Shown here piece after piece: positions 50,382-59,436 of a stretch of 64,000 bases of DNA (position 1 is the first letter of the stretch; every line of letters begins with the position of its first letter). The stretch lies in assembly GCF_021277265.1 (NCBI RefSeq), contig NZ_JAJSOH010000013.1, positions 62,001 through 126,000 on the forward strand. Reading direction: 5' to 3'. The notes beneath the pieces were generated by a model. The model saw only the letters and a list, made by a program, of their open reading frames with translations, had not been told where the DNA came from and made no database searches. This stretch comes from Kineosporia rhizophila (lineage in GTDB: Bacteria > Actinomycetota > Actinomycetes > Actinomycetales > Kineosporiaceae). The position numbers were made by a program, and so were the translations under genes.

Positions 50382-53087
50382 GTGACCGGGACCCGGTTCG
50401 ACGTCCTCGGCCCCCTGCACGTGCGGCAGAACGACGAGCTGATGACCATCACCGGCCAGAAGAACCGCACGGTGATCTCCTGCCTGGCCCTGCACCCGGA
50501 ACAGACCATCAGCATGGACACCCTGCTGCGGGCGGCCTGGAGCGACCCGCAGCCGCGCAGCGCCGTGCACCAGGTCCGCAAGATGATCTCGGCGCTGCGG
50601 CTGGGCATCGAACAGGGCTGGGACCTGGTCCGCACCTCGCAGGAGGGCTACCTGCTGCGGGTCACCCCCGAGCAGTCCGACCTGGCCGACTTCACCCGCA
50701 GGTACGCCCGGGTGATGTCGGGTTCGCTGAACACCGACGAGGAACTGGCCGCCGCCTACGACGCCCTGGCCCTGTGGCGCGGCCGCCCCTGCGAGGGCTC
50801 GCTGCCCAGCGGGTGCGAGGAACGGGTCGCCGAGCTCGTCGAGCAGCACCGCTCACTGCTGCTGAAGACGTTCCGGGCGTTCTCGGACCGGGGCCGCGAG
50901 GACGAACTGGTGGCCGTTCTGCAGACGGCGGCCAAGATCCACGGGCAACCGGTCCAGGAGGCCGTCGCCACCGAACCGGCCCGGCCACCGTCCCCGGTTC
51001 CGGTAGTCACGTCGGCCCCGCCGGGCGGGAGCCCGCTGAGCCGGGTAGGGACGGTGGGCGGCCACTGCCTGCCGCGTGATCTGAAGGACTTCAGCGGCCG
51101 CGAGGAGGAGGGCCGCCGGCTGCACGAGTACCTGCTGGGCGAGTCGCCGGGCCCGTTCGTGGTCACGGTCCACGGGATGGGCGGGGTGGGCAAGACCGCC
51201 CTGGCCCTGCACACCGCCCACCAGCTGGCCCCGCACTTCCCGGACGGGCAGCTCTTCGTCAACCTGGACGGGGTCCGCTCGCCCGAGGCGCAGTCGGTCC
51301 GCAACACCCTGGGCGTCCTGCTGCGTCAGCTCGGGATGGCGGAGGAGGACATCCCCTCCTCGCAGGAGAGCCGGCTGGCCCGCTGGCGGGAGGTGACGGC
51401 CGGGCGCCGGCACCTGCTGGTCCTGGACGACGCGGCCGGCCTGGCCCAGGTCGAGCCCCTGATGCCGGCCTCCGAGGGCAGCGCCTGCATCATCACCTCC
51501 CGGGTGGTGCTGTCCGGCATCGACGGGGCGGCCTACCTGCGCCTGGAGGTGCCCGGCGAGGACGAGTGCGTCGAGCTGCTGCGCAGCATCGTCGGGGACA
51601 CCCTGGTCGACCAGGACCCGAAGTCGGTGCGCTCGGTGATCCGGCAGTTCGAGAACCTGCCGCTGGCCCTGCGGCTGGCCGGGGCCCGGCTCTCCACCCG
51701 CGAGTTCGTCAGTTTCGGCGAACTGGCCCGCAGCCTGCAGGACTCCTCCAGCCCGGTCGACGAGGTGGAACTGCCCGGCCGCAGCCTGATCGGCCGGCTG
51801 GACACCTCCCTGACCTCGATGGAGCCCTCGGACCTGGACCGGTACCTGCGCCTGGCCCTGCTGCCGGCCCCCGAGCTGGACGAGGTCGCCGCCTCGGTGG
51901 CCATCGGCGGCGGCACCGACCAGGCGCGGCGGGCCTGCCGCCGGTTCACCGACCGGGCCCTGCTGCAGCGGGTGGCCACCGGCACCTACCGGATGCACCC
52001 CCTGCTGGCCCAGACCGCGGCCCTGCACATCGAGCGGTCGCTGTCGCCCGCCGTGCAGCGGTCGGTGATCGCGGCGGCGCTGGAGTACTACAAGAACGCC
52101 GTCGGGCTGATCGGATCGGCCCGGGTCAGCCCCTCTCCCGGCCCCTCGCCCGCCCTGCTCTTCGGGACCCTGACCCGGGCCGCGCAGCTGGCCGAGGAGC
52201 TGGACCTGCGCAACGCCTTCGCCGACCTGTGCCTGGCCTGGGAACGCCCGGTCAACCTCTACCTGGACACCGACCAGCAGCAGACCGTCTGGGACCTGGC
52301 GCTGGCCGCGGCCCACGACCACCCGGACCGCTCGATCCGCGGCAACATCCGGCTGGCGGTCTCGCGCTGCCTGTGGCACCGCACCGAGATGCGGGCCGGC
52401 ATGCAGGCGGCCCGGCTGGCCTGGTTCGACGCCCAGGAGGCCGACGACCACCTGCTGCGGGTGCGCTCGCTGCTGCGCAGCAGCTCGTTCTGCTGGCTCA
52501 CCGGCGAGACCGCCGAGGGGCTGCGCTACCTGGCCGAGGCCCGCGGGCACCTGCGGGCGTGCCAGGAGCAGGCCGGGGAGGCCGCGGCCGGGCGGGAGGC
52601 GATGGAGATCATGTCGAACGAGGCCGCCCTGCTGGCCGAGCGCCGGGAGTTCGCCCGGGCCGCCGAACTCAGCCAGAGGGTGATCGACGCCGACGGCATC
52701 GACGCCCGGGTGACGATCATGGCCAAGGTCACCCAGGCCGCCGCCCAGCTGGGCCTGGGCAACTACGGGCAGGCCCTGTGGGCCGGCACCGCCGCCCTGC
52801 ACGAGGCCAACCAGATCCGCTCCGCCTACGGCCGTTCGCTCGCGCTGCAGCAGATGGCCCGGACCCTGCGGGCCATCCCGCACTCGGCCGCGGCCTCGGC
52901 CGCCGAGGCGGCCCAGGCCTCGCGGTCGGCGGTCCTGGAGACCGGCTCCCTGCGCATCGTCGACGAGATCGACGCCTTCCTGGACTCGGTCCCCGCGGCC
53001 GGGCCCTGCATCGTCTCCGAGGCCTGTGACCCGGCCGCCGCCGACCCCGGCCGGGAGGTCAGCGAGGGACCGGCAGTGAACTGCTGA
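50382..53087 (+). CDS. SARP-family pathway activator with NB-ARC and helical repeats
   Basis: The 901-residue regulator begins at GTG with an OmpR-like DNA-binding domain (about 1-90; FDVLGPLHV, SVHQVRKMISALR-like segment) and a bacterial transcriptional activation domain (about 95-190). After a Pro-rich linker come a P-loop NTPase with Walker A GMGGVGKTAL (about 263-272) and Walker B LLVLDDA, then TPR-like helical repeats (about 560-880). This is the AfsR-type large SARP layout. It probably activates the type II PKS operon and possibly the sugar and MAA genes. Its 3' end overlaps the acyltransferase 2 gene by 29 bases in convergent orientation. Confidence 0.92.
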   Translation: MTGTRFDVLGPLHVRQNDELMTITGQKNRTVISCLALHPEQTISMDTLLRAAWSDPQPRSAVHQVRKMISALRLGIEQGWDLVRTSQEGYLLRVTPEQSDLADFTRRYARVMSGSLNTDEELAAAYDALALWRGRPCEGSLPSGCEERVAELVEQHRSLLLKTFRAFSDRGREDELVAVLQTAAKIHGQPVQEAVATEPARPPSPVPVVTSAPPGGSPLSRVGTVGGHCLPRDLKDFSGREEEGRRLHEYLLGESPGPFVVTVHGMGGVGKTALALHTAHQLAPHFPDGQLFVNLDGVRSPEAQSVRNTLGVLLRQLGMAEEDIPSSQESRLARWREVTAGRRHLLVLDDAAGLAQVEPLMPASEGSACIITSRVVLSGIDGAAYLRLEVPGEDECVELLRSIVGDTLVDQDPKSVRSVIRQFENLPLALRLAGARLSTREFVSFGELARSLQDSSSPVDEVELPGRSLIGRLDTSLTSMEPSDLDRYLRLALLPAPELDEVAASVAIGGGTDQARRACRRFTDRALLQRVATGTYRMHPLLAQTAALHIERSLSPAVQRSVIAAALEYYKNAVGLIGSARVSPSPGPSPALLFGTLTRAAQLAEELDLRNAFADLCLAWERPVNLYLDTDQQQTVWDLALAAAHDHPDRSIRGNIRLAVSRCLWHRTEMRAGMQAARLAWFDAQEADDHLLRVRSLLRSSSFCWLTGETAEGLRYLAEARGHLRACQEQAGEAAAGREAMEIMSNEAALLAERREFARAAELSQRVIDADGIDARVTIMAKVTQAAAQLGLGNYGQALWAGTAALHEANQIRSAYGRSLALQQMARTLRAIPHSAAASAAEAAQASRSAVLETGSLRIVDEIDAFLDSVPAAGPCIVSEACDPAAADPGREVSEGPAVNC

Positions 53088-54048
53088 GCTCGTCCCGGAC
53101 CGCCGTCCAGGACGAGATCCCGCTGCTGGCACCGGGTTGCGTCCCCAGCACCCGCGACGAGCCGGCGGCGACGTGCCGCAGGGTGCGCGCCGCCGTGCTC
53201 AGGGTGGCGCCCGGGCCGGTCTCGACGAAGAGCAGACCCGGCCTGTCCAGCCCCCGCAGGGCCTGCCGGAATCGCACCGGCAGGGCCATCTGGGCGGTCC
53301 AGAAGTACGGGTCCCGAGCGTGCCCGGCGGTCACCGGCACGCCGGAGAAGGCAGATACCAGAGGACGATCGGGGCCCCTCAGTTCGTCGGCCCGGGTAGC
53401 GAGGAAGTCGCCCAGGGAGCGGGCCGACGCCGCCATCAGCGGCGAGTGGAACGGCCGGGTGGAAGGGACCCGCATACAGGCGATCCCGGCCTCCCGCAGG
53501 ACCTCGACCGCTCTGGCCACCTGTGCCTCGGCGAGGCTCACGACGCACTGCCCGGGCCCGTTGTCGGCGCCGATCACCCCTTCCACCGCGTGCTCCTGGA
53601 GGTGGCGCATCACCTCGTGCGGCTCGGCGCGGCAGCCCACCATGCCGCCGGCCGGATCCTCGCGCAGCAGTTCGGCCCGCCGCCGGATCAGCGCTGCGGC
53701 CAGGTCGATCGACATCACCCCGGCCAGGGTGGCGGCCGCCAGCTCGCCGACGCTGTGCCCCACCAGGACCGGCCGCAGGTGCGGCCGGGCCGCGAGCAGG
53801 GCCCGGGAGGTGGCCAGCGTGACCGCGAACAGCAGCGGCTGGGCCACCTCGGCCCGGGCCAGATCCCGGCGATCTCCCTGACGCCACAGACGTTCCAGCT
53901 CCTCGGCGCCCTCGCCGTAGGCCTCGAAGAACTCGTCGACACAGTCCCGGAAGGCGTTCTCGTGCTCGTACAGGGCCTGGCCCATACCGGGGAACTGCGA
54001 GCCCTGGCCGGGCAGCATGAACACGACGTCCACGGCGCGGCTCACCAT
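53059..54048 (-). CDS. Discrete acyltransferase 2
   Basis: The 329-residue protein has LPGQGSQFPGMGQALYE, nucleophile Ser99 in VGHSVGEL, and catalytic His in RPFHSPLM. It differs from acyltransferases 1 and 3 in having PFHS rather than AFHT or AHSS near the active site, which suggests another acyl-group preference. Its ATG lies within the end of acyltransferase 3. It closes the PKS operon. Such paired acyltransferases can supply non-acetate starters or act as editing thioesterases; the role is unknown. Confidence 0.88.
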   Translation of the reverse strand: MVSRAVDVVFMLPGQGSQFPGMGQALYEHENAFRDCVDEFFEAYGEGAEELERLWRQGDRRDLARAEVAQPLLFAVTLATSRALLAARPHLRPVLVGHSVGELAAATLAGVMSIDLAAALIRRRAELLREDPAGGMVGCRAEPHEVMRHLQEHAVEGVIGADNGPGQCVVSLAEAQVARAVEVLREAGIACMRVPSTRPFHSPLMAASARSLGDFLATRADELRGPDRPLVSAFSGVPVTAGHARDPYFWTAQMALPVRFRQALRGLDRPGLLFVETGPGATLSTAARTLRHVAAGSSRVLGTQPGASSGISSWTAVRDELSSSLPVPR

Positions 54049-54974
54049 TTCGCCAGGGCCGCGGCGAAGGCGTCCCAGTCGTTGGCCCGGTAGGCGCGGG
54101 TCCCGGGCAGGGCCCGCTCGACGAAACCGCTGAGCACCCGGCCCGGTCCCAGTTCCCAGGTCTGGGTCACTCCCCGCCGGGCGATCTGGTGCATCACCTC
54201 GACCCACACCACCCGGTGGACCAGCTGGGCACCCAGCTGCCGGCGGACGTCCTCACCCGATCGGTAGGGACGGGCGTCGGACCCGGACAGCAGCTCGGTC
54301 CGCGGGGTGCGGAAGGTGAACTTGTCCAGGAACCGGGCGAAGTCCTCGGCCGCCTCGCCCATCAGGCTGGAGTGCGCCGGCCCGCCGATCCGCAGCACCG
54401 TGGCGCGGGTCTCGGGCTCGCGTTCCAGGTCCTCGATCAGCAGGTCCACCGCGACCGACTGGCCGGAGACCACCACCTGACGCTCCTCGTTGTGGTTGGC
54501 GACCTCGACGACCAGCCCACTGGCGGCACTCACCCGGGCACAGGCGTCCTCGATCTGTGACAGTGTGCGCCCCAGGACGGCCGCCATCTTTCCGTCCACC
54601 CGGTTCTGCACCCCGGCCATCAGCTCTCCCCGGTAACGCACGATCTGCAACACCTCCCGCCAGTCCAGCACCCCGGCGGCGGCGATCGCCGAGTACTCCC
54701 CCAGACTGTGCCCACTGACCACGTCGGCCCGGGCCCCGGCGGCCCGGGCCGCCGCGAAAGCCGCGTAACTGCACATGAAGACGGCGGGCTGGGTGACCGG
54801 CATCTGCCGCAGCAGGCCCACCGGCCCGTCCTGGCAGGCCCGGGTCAGCTCGAAACCGACGATCTCGTCGGCCTCCCGCCACAGCGGCCCGACCAGGTCC
54901 GGGTAGCGCTCGCGCAGGAACACTCCCATGCCGACCTTCTGGGTGCCCTGGCCGGGGAACAGGAACGCCTTCAT
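54042..54974 (-). CDS. Discrete acyltransferase 3
   Basis: The 310-residue FabD-like protein has FPGQGTQKVGMG, Ser90 in SGHSLGEYSAIAAAG, and His in GGPAHSSLM. Arg in YRGELMAG matches the dicarboxylate-binding Arg, so a malonyl-type extender is likely. It overlaps both neighbours (ATGA with the monooxygenase, seven bases with acyltransferase 2). One of the three acyltransferases is presumably the extender loader and the others act on starter or editing. Confidence 0.88.
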   Translation of the reverse strand: MKAFLFPGQGTQKVGMGVFLRERYPDLVGPLWREADEIVGFELTRACQDGPVGLLRQMPVTQPAVFMCSYAAFAAARAAGARADVVSGHSLGEYSAIAAAGVLDWREVLQIVRYRGELMAGVQNRVDGKMAAVLGRTLSQIEDACARVSAASGLVVEVANHNEERQVVVSGQSVAVDLLIEDLEREPETRATVLRIGGPAHSSLMGEAAEDFARFLDKFTFRTPRTELLSGSDARPYRSGEDVRRQLGAQLVHRVVWVEVMHQIARRGVTQTWELGPGRVLSGFVERALPGTRAYRANDWDAFAAALAKW

Positions 54975-56155
54975 CGGCTGAACACCGCCCCCATCGGGAA
55001 GGACGAGAAGCCCGACGGCGCGGGCCCGGAGGTCAGCCGCGACACCTGCCGCACCATTTCGGCCCGGAAGTCCTGGTCCTGCTCCAGACGCTGCGCGATC
55101 TCGGCCCTTTCGGTCACCGCGGCCTCGTCCACGTCGAACAGCAGCCGGGCCTGGGCCCGCAGCCGGCCGGCCTCGGCCGCCGCCTCGGCGGTGGCCTCGT
55201 AGGCCTGCTCGTCCCGGGCCACCGGGCAGCCGCGCAGGTCACGCACGACCCGGGCGGCCAGGGCGTGCGCCCCGATCAGGGCGCTGGAGAGTGCGGCGCC
55301 CCCGATCGGCACGAACTGGTGGGCCGCGTCCCCGCAGAAGGCGATGCGGGACAGCACCATCTGCTCGTTCCAGGTGGCCCCGTCGCCGAAGGTGTCGATC
55401 CAGGTCAGCCCGCCCGGCAGGGCCTGGCCGGTGGACTCCGTCCAGGCCCGGCGCAGCCGGGCCTCGTCCACCTCCGGCCCGACCGCCCACTCCGGGTCGT
55501 GCATCATGATCCGGGTGGTGGTCGCGTCGAGGGTGGCGCAGACCAGCGTGCGTCGGCCGATCCGCTCGAAACGGCGCGGCGGCAGACCCTGGGTGGCCAG
55601 GTCGGCCCGCACCAGCGAGCGGGTGGCCGGGTGACCGGTGCGCCCCACCCCCAGCACCTTTCGCACGGTGCTGTCCGCGCCGTCGGCCGCGATCAGGAAT
55701 TGCCCGGCGTAGGTGCGACCGCTGCCGGTGCGCACCTCCACCCCGCGCGAGTCCTGACTCACGTGCGAGACCGGCTGCCCCCACTCCAGGACGACCCCCT
55801 GGTCCTGCGCCCACCGGACGAGCCGGCGCACGAGGTCCGGCTGGGGGCACTTGCGGATCCCCGCCCAGGCCGAGGGGGCGTCCGAAAGGTCCAGCGGCAG
55901 CCCCACGTAGTGGCCCTGCCGGCTGACCGGCAGGTCGCCCAGCCCGGGCACGCGCAGACTTTCGAGGATCTCCATGACCCCGGCGTGCAGGGTGGAGGCC
56001 CGGGACTGGGCCGGGGGCGTGTTCCCGGCCTCCAGCACCGTGGCCCGCAGGCCGGCCTGGGCCAGGGCGCCGGCGGCGAGCAGCCCGCTCGGGCCGGCCC
56101 CCACCACCAGCACGCCCTGGCCGTCGGAGGCCGGAGCACTCGTCGGACGGGTCAC
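54971..56155 (-). CDS. FAD-dependent monooxygenase 2 of the PKS operon
   Basis: The 394-residue flavoprotein has VLVVGAGPSGLLAAGALAQAG and the DG motif in IAADGADSTVRK. The GD motif is FCGDAAHQFVPIGGAALSSALIGAH; GGAALS replaces the more common GGQGMN, so its flavin ring site differs from the RdmE/PgaE type. It probably hydroxylates or oxidises an aromatic intermediate. It lacks the C-terminal thioredoxin-like domain of the longer hydroxylase at 61018. Coupled at GTGA with the aromatase gene. Confidence 0.88.
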   Translation of the reverse strand: MTRPTSAPASDGQGVLVVGAGPSGLLAAGALAQAGLRATVLEAGNTPPAQSRASTLHAGVMEILESLRVPGLGDLPVSRQGHYVGLPLDLSDAPSAWAGIRKCPQPDLVRRLVRWAQDQGVVLEWGQPVSHVSQDSRGVEVRTGSGRTYAGQFLIAADGADSTVRKVLGVGRTGHPATRSLVRADLATQGLPPRRFERIGRRTLVCATLDATTTRIMMHDPEWAVGPEVDEARLRRAWTESTGQALPGGLTWIDTFGDGATWNEQMVLSRIAFCGDAAHQFVPIGGAALSSALIGAHALAARVVRDLRGCPVARDEQAYEATAEAAAEAGRLRAQARLLFDVDEAAVTERAEIAQRLEQDQDFRAEMVRQVSRLTSGPAPSGFSSFPMGAVFSR

Positions 56156-57123
56156 GAGACCGTCGTTTTCCGGCCGGCGTTCTCGTGGGCCCAGCGCACC
56201 GCCGCCTCCAGGGTGCGGAGGCTGTTGTTGCCCAGGTTGCGCCGGGCCAGTTCGCGCGCCTGCTCGACGGTCGCTTCCGGGCCGAGGACCCGGGTGACCG
56301 CGTCGGTACGGATGGCCACCGTGTGCTCCGAGCGCACCCGCCACTGTTCGCCGGCCGGGGTGATCGTCCAGACCCCGGTGTGCAGGGTGAGCAGCCCCGG
56401 CAACGTGGTCTGCTTGTACCGCAGCACCGCCGGGCCCTGGGAGAGCCGGAACGACTCGGTCACGTGCGAGTCGCCGTCGGGGGTACGGGTGGTCATCCGC
56501 AGGAACTGCAGCCCGTCGGTGAACTCGTCCATCCGCACCTCGGCCACGTGCCCGAGCCGCTCCGCCCAGCGCCCGCCCTGGTCCAGGAACGCGAACACCA
56601 GGTGCGGGTCGGCGTCGGTGAGGACCTCGTCGGAGAAGGTGAACGGGGCCGCGTCGGCGTCGTTCTCGCGCTCACAGGCGCTCTTCAGGGCGGCCAGCTC
56701 CTTGGTGCTGTTGCCGTCCACCGCCCGGGCGATCCACTCCAGCGACTGCTCGTCGTCGTCCTGCGCGGCGTAGGTGTGCAGCAGTTCGACCACGGTGTTG
56801 CCCGGGCCGGCCCCCATCACGCTCCAGGCGCCGCTCATCCGGGCCACGGGGGCGGCCGTGCGGCTCTGGTGCCAGGTGATGCGACGCTGCTGCTCGTCGA
56901 GCTGCCGCTCCGAGACCCAGGTCTTGGGCTCGCCGTTGGCGACGGCCCACAGCTGGATCAGCTGCCGGCCCTCGGTGCGGGACAGTTCGCAGGCGTGGAT
57001 GGTGGGCTCGAACATCTCCGGCCAGCGCGCGACGTCCTGCAGCCGGGCGAAGACCGCCGCGGCGTCGGCGTCGATCCGGATGCGGTGCACGTCGGTGCGT
57101 TCGGTCCGGTCCTGGGTGCTCAT
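56152..57123 (-). CDS. Didomain aromatase/cyclase (two START/Bet v 1 folds)
   Basis: The 323-residue protein has two tandem SRPBCC domains, about residues 8-150 (ADAAAVFARLQDVARWPEMF) and 170-315 (VFAFLDQGGRWAERLGHVAEV). Didomain ARO/CYC proteins bind the reduced poly-beta-ketone and close and aromatise the first ring, usually C7-C12 or C9-C14, in C9-reduced polyketides. This agrees with the adjacent C9 ketoreductase. Coupled to the flavin monooxygenase gene downstream. Confidence 0.92.
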   Translation of the reverse strand: MSTQDRTERTDVHRIRIDADAAAVFARLQDVARWPEMFEPTIHACELSRTEGRQLIQLWAVANGEPKTWVSERQLDEQQRRITWHQSRTAAPVARMSGAWSVMGAGPGNTVVELLHTYAAQDDDEQSLEWIARAVDGNSTKELAALKSACERENDADAAPFTFSDEVLTDADPHLVFAFLDQGGRWAERLGHVAEVRMDEFTDGLQFLRMTTRTPDGDSHVTESFRLSQGPAVLRYKQTTLPGLLTLHTGVWTITPAGEQWRVRSEHTVAIRTDAVTRVLGPEATVEQARELARRNLGNNSLRTLEAAVRWAHENAGRKTTVS

Positions 57124-57135
57124 CTGGTTGTCCTC

Positions 57136-57915
57136 CTAGAAGTTGCCGAGACCGCCGCAGACGTTGAGGGCCTGGGCCGTGACCGAGGCCGCCCCCTCGG
57201 TGGTGAGGTACTCGACCATCGAGGCCACCTCGTCGGGGGTGGAGTAGCGGCCGAGCGGGATCTTGGCCTCGAACTGCTCGAGGATGTCCTCGGTGGTGGT
57301 GTCCCAGGCCGCCGCGTAGTTCTGCCGGACGCGTTGCGCCATCGGGGTTTCCACGTAGCCCGGGCAGACCGCGTTGACGGTGATCCGCTGGGGGGCCAGT
57401 TCCTTGCCCAGGGCCTTGGTGAAGCCGACCACGGCGTGCTTGGAGGCCGAGTAGGGCGCGGCCAGCAGGACGCCCTGCTTGCCGGCGGTCGAGGCGATGT
57501 TGATGATGCGGGCGGCCGGCTGAGCGGTGATACCGCCGTTGGCCAGCACCTCGCGGGTGGTGTAGAAGACGCTGTCCAGGTTGGTGCTCATCACGTCACG
57601 CCACAGCTCGTCGCTCAGCTCGGCGGTCTTCCCGCCGCCGTTGCGCCCGGCGTTGTTGACCAGGATCGAGATCGGCCCGTTGCTGCGGACGGCCTCGGCG
57701 ACCAGGCCGGCGACCTGGTCCGGAAGGCTGACGTCGGCGACCACGGTGGTGACCGCCACGTCCTGCTTGGCCAGTTCCTCGGCCGCCTCCTGCAGGCGCT
57801 CGGGGTTGCGCCCGCAGATCGTCACCCGGTGCCCGGCCAGGCCCAGGCGGGCGGCGACGGCCTTGCCGATACCGCTGGAGCCGCCGGTGACCAGGGCGTG
57901 CCCGGCGGCGTTCAC
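57136..57915 (-). CDS. Type II PKS C9 ketoreductase (ActIII family)
   Basis: The 259-residue SDR has TGGSSGIGKAVAARL for NADPH, the NNAG strand, Ser in NIASTAGKQGV, YSASK and the signature end ALNVCGGLGNF. It reduces the C9 keto group of the nascent chain. Family members carry RPGGG after NNAG; here it is RNGGG, so the first residue of the PGG stereo-controlling motif is Asn. Overlaps the ACP stop at GTGA. Confidence 0.93.
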   Translation of the reverse strand: MNAAGHALVTGGSSGIGKAVAARLGLAGHRVTICGRNPERLQEAAEELAKQDVAVTTVVADVSLPDQVAGLVAEAVRSNGPISILVNNAGRNGGGKTAELSDELWRDVMSTNLDSVFYTTREVLANGGITAQPAARIINIASTAGKQGVLLAAPYSASKHAVVGFTKALGKELAPQRITVNAVCPGYVETPMAQRVRQNYAAAWDTTTEDILEQFEAKIPLGRYSTPDEVASMVEYLTTEGAASVTAQALNVCGGLGNF

Positions 57916-58181
57916 GAGGCCACCTTCCGGCCGGCCAGGGCCAGGTTGACCGCGTCCAGCAGCTGCTGCGGGGTCTCCAGGTCGGTGAACACCTCGTCGT
58001 CGATCTTGATGCTGTTGTCCCGGCCCAGCCTCAGCCCGGTCTCCAGGACGGCCAGCGAGTCGTAGCCCAGCTCGCGGAAGGAGCTACCGAGCAGGTCGCG
58101 GTCGAGGTCGACCCCGTCCTGCACCCCGGAACCCTCCAGCAGGGCCTGCTTCACGTCGGCCATGGTGATCTGGTCTGCCAT
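57912..58181 (-). CDS. Type II PKS acyl carrier protein
   Basis: The 89-residue carrier protein has the phosphopantetheine Ser42 in LGYDSLAVLE and the four-helix pattern of polyketide ACPs. It holds the growing chain for KS-alpha/CLF. It lies 16 bases after the CLF gene with GAGGGAG in the gap, and overlaps the ketoreductase gene. Confidence 0.95.
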   Translation of the reverse strand: MADQITMADVKQALLEGSGVQDGVDLDRDLLGSSFRELGYDSLAVLETGLRLGRDNSIKIDDEVFTDLETPQQLLDAVNLALAGRKVAS

Positions 58182-58197
58182 TGCGTTCTCCCTCTGG

Positions 58198-59436
58198 TCA
58201 GGCCCCGACGATCAGGGCCGAGTTGAATCCGCCGATGCCCCGGGCGAGCACCAGGACGTTGCGGACGGCGGTGCGGCGGGCGGCCCGGCACAGGTCGATG
58301 CCCAGGGCCGGGTCGGGTTCGACGTTGATCGTGGGCGGCAGGACCTGGTCGCGGATCGAGAGCAGGGCCATCGCCACGTCCAGCGGCGCGGTGCCGCTGC
58401 CCATCCGGCCGGTGGCCGCCTTCGGTGCGGTGACCGGCACCGAGTGCGCGCCGAAGACCTGCGTCAGGGCGTTCGCCTCGCTCAGGTCGCGGCGGCGGGC
58501 GCCGGCCGCGTCGGCGAACACGGCGTCCACGTCGCGCGGCTGCAGCCCGGCCTGCTGCAGCGCCGTGCGTACGGCCCGCACCAGCCCCACCGTGGAGTCC
58601 TCACCGGGACCGTCGATGGTGGCCCCGTGGCCCAGCAGGCGGCCGTACGCGCCCGGCGCCGGGGTGCTGGTCAGCACGAGGTGGGCGCCGCCCTCGGCCT
58701 GGACCCAGCCGCGGGCCCGGCGGTCGAAGGGCAGATAGGCCAGCTGCGGGTCGGCGACCGGCGAGGTGAGCCCGGTGGAGACGTGGGCCACCCGTCCCCA
58801 CGGGCACATGGTGCTGTCCACCGCCCCGGTGAGCACGGTGTGGTTGCCGCGTTGCAGCCGCCGGGCGGAGGCGGCCAGGGCGTCCAGGCCGCCCGCGTCG
58901 TCGGCGACGAGCACCCCGCTGTGGCCCTTGAACTTGTGCCGGATCGAGATCTGGCCGGTGTTCACGGCGTAGAACCAGGCGTAGGACTGGTGGGTGCTGA
59001 CGTACTCGGGGCCCTGGGCCCAGAGGTTCTGCAGCTCCTTCTGCCCGAAGGCGTAGCCACCGGCCGAGGCCGCGGTGACCACCCCGACCCCGTCCCGGTC
59101 GAGTCCGGCCGCCTCCAGACCGCTGTCGGCGATCGCTCCCTCGGCCGCCAGCAGCGACATCTGGGTCATCCGGTCGGTGGCCGGCAGCAGGCGCGGGGGC
59201 AGACGGTCCAGGGGCAGGTCCCCGGCCTCGCCGCTGACCGGGTTCTCCAGCCGCGCGGAGTCGAACCGGGCGGTAGGGGCCAGCCCGCTGACCCCGTCCA
59301 GGACGGCCTGCCAGTGCTCCTCGCGGGACAGGCCCAGGGGCGAGACGATGTCGATCCCGGTGACCGCCGCCGTGCCGAGCCCAGTGCCGCGCTTGATGCC
59401 CGCCTGGACCGGCCCGGCCAGGGGTGCGGCGCTCAC
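58198..59436 (-). CDS. Chain-length factor (KS-beta)
   Basis: The 412-residue partner of KS-alpha lacks the catalytic Cys. The usual Gln-containing stretch (EQAGG or DQAGG) reads VADDAGGLDAL, with Asp at the Gln position (58897-58899). Other family marks such as FYAVNTGQISIRHKFKG and GGFNSAL are present. The heterodimer sets the number of malonyl condensations. Its start is a GTGA overlap with KS-alpha. Confidence 0.93.
   Translation of the reverse strand: MSAAPLAGPVQAGIKRGTGLGTAAVTGIDIVSPLGLSREEHWQAVLDGVSGLAPTARFDSARLENPVSGEAGDLPLDRLPPRLLPATDRMTQMSLLAAEGAIADSGLEAAGLDRDGVGVVTAASAGGYAFGQKELQNLWAQGPEYVSTHQSYAWFYAVNTGQISIRHKFKGHSGVLVADDAGGLDALAASARRLQRGNHTVLTGAVDSTMCPWGRVAHVSTGLTSPVADPQLAYLPFDRRARGWVQAEGGAHLVLTSTPAPGAYGRLLGHGATIDGPGEDSTVGLVRAVRTALQQAGLQPRDVDAVFADAAGARRRDLSEANALTQVFGAHSVPVTAPKAATGRMGSGTAPLDVAMALLSIRDQVLPPTINVEPDPALGIDLCRAARRTAVRNVLVLARGIGGFNSALIVGA

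Noticed and set aside
50853..53132. 759-residue reverse-strand open frame opposite the SARP gene
   Set aside because: Composition is a codon-position shadow of the activator, with repeated GQ/VG runs and no domain; the SARP reading has clear domains.
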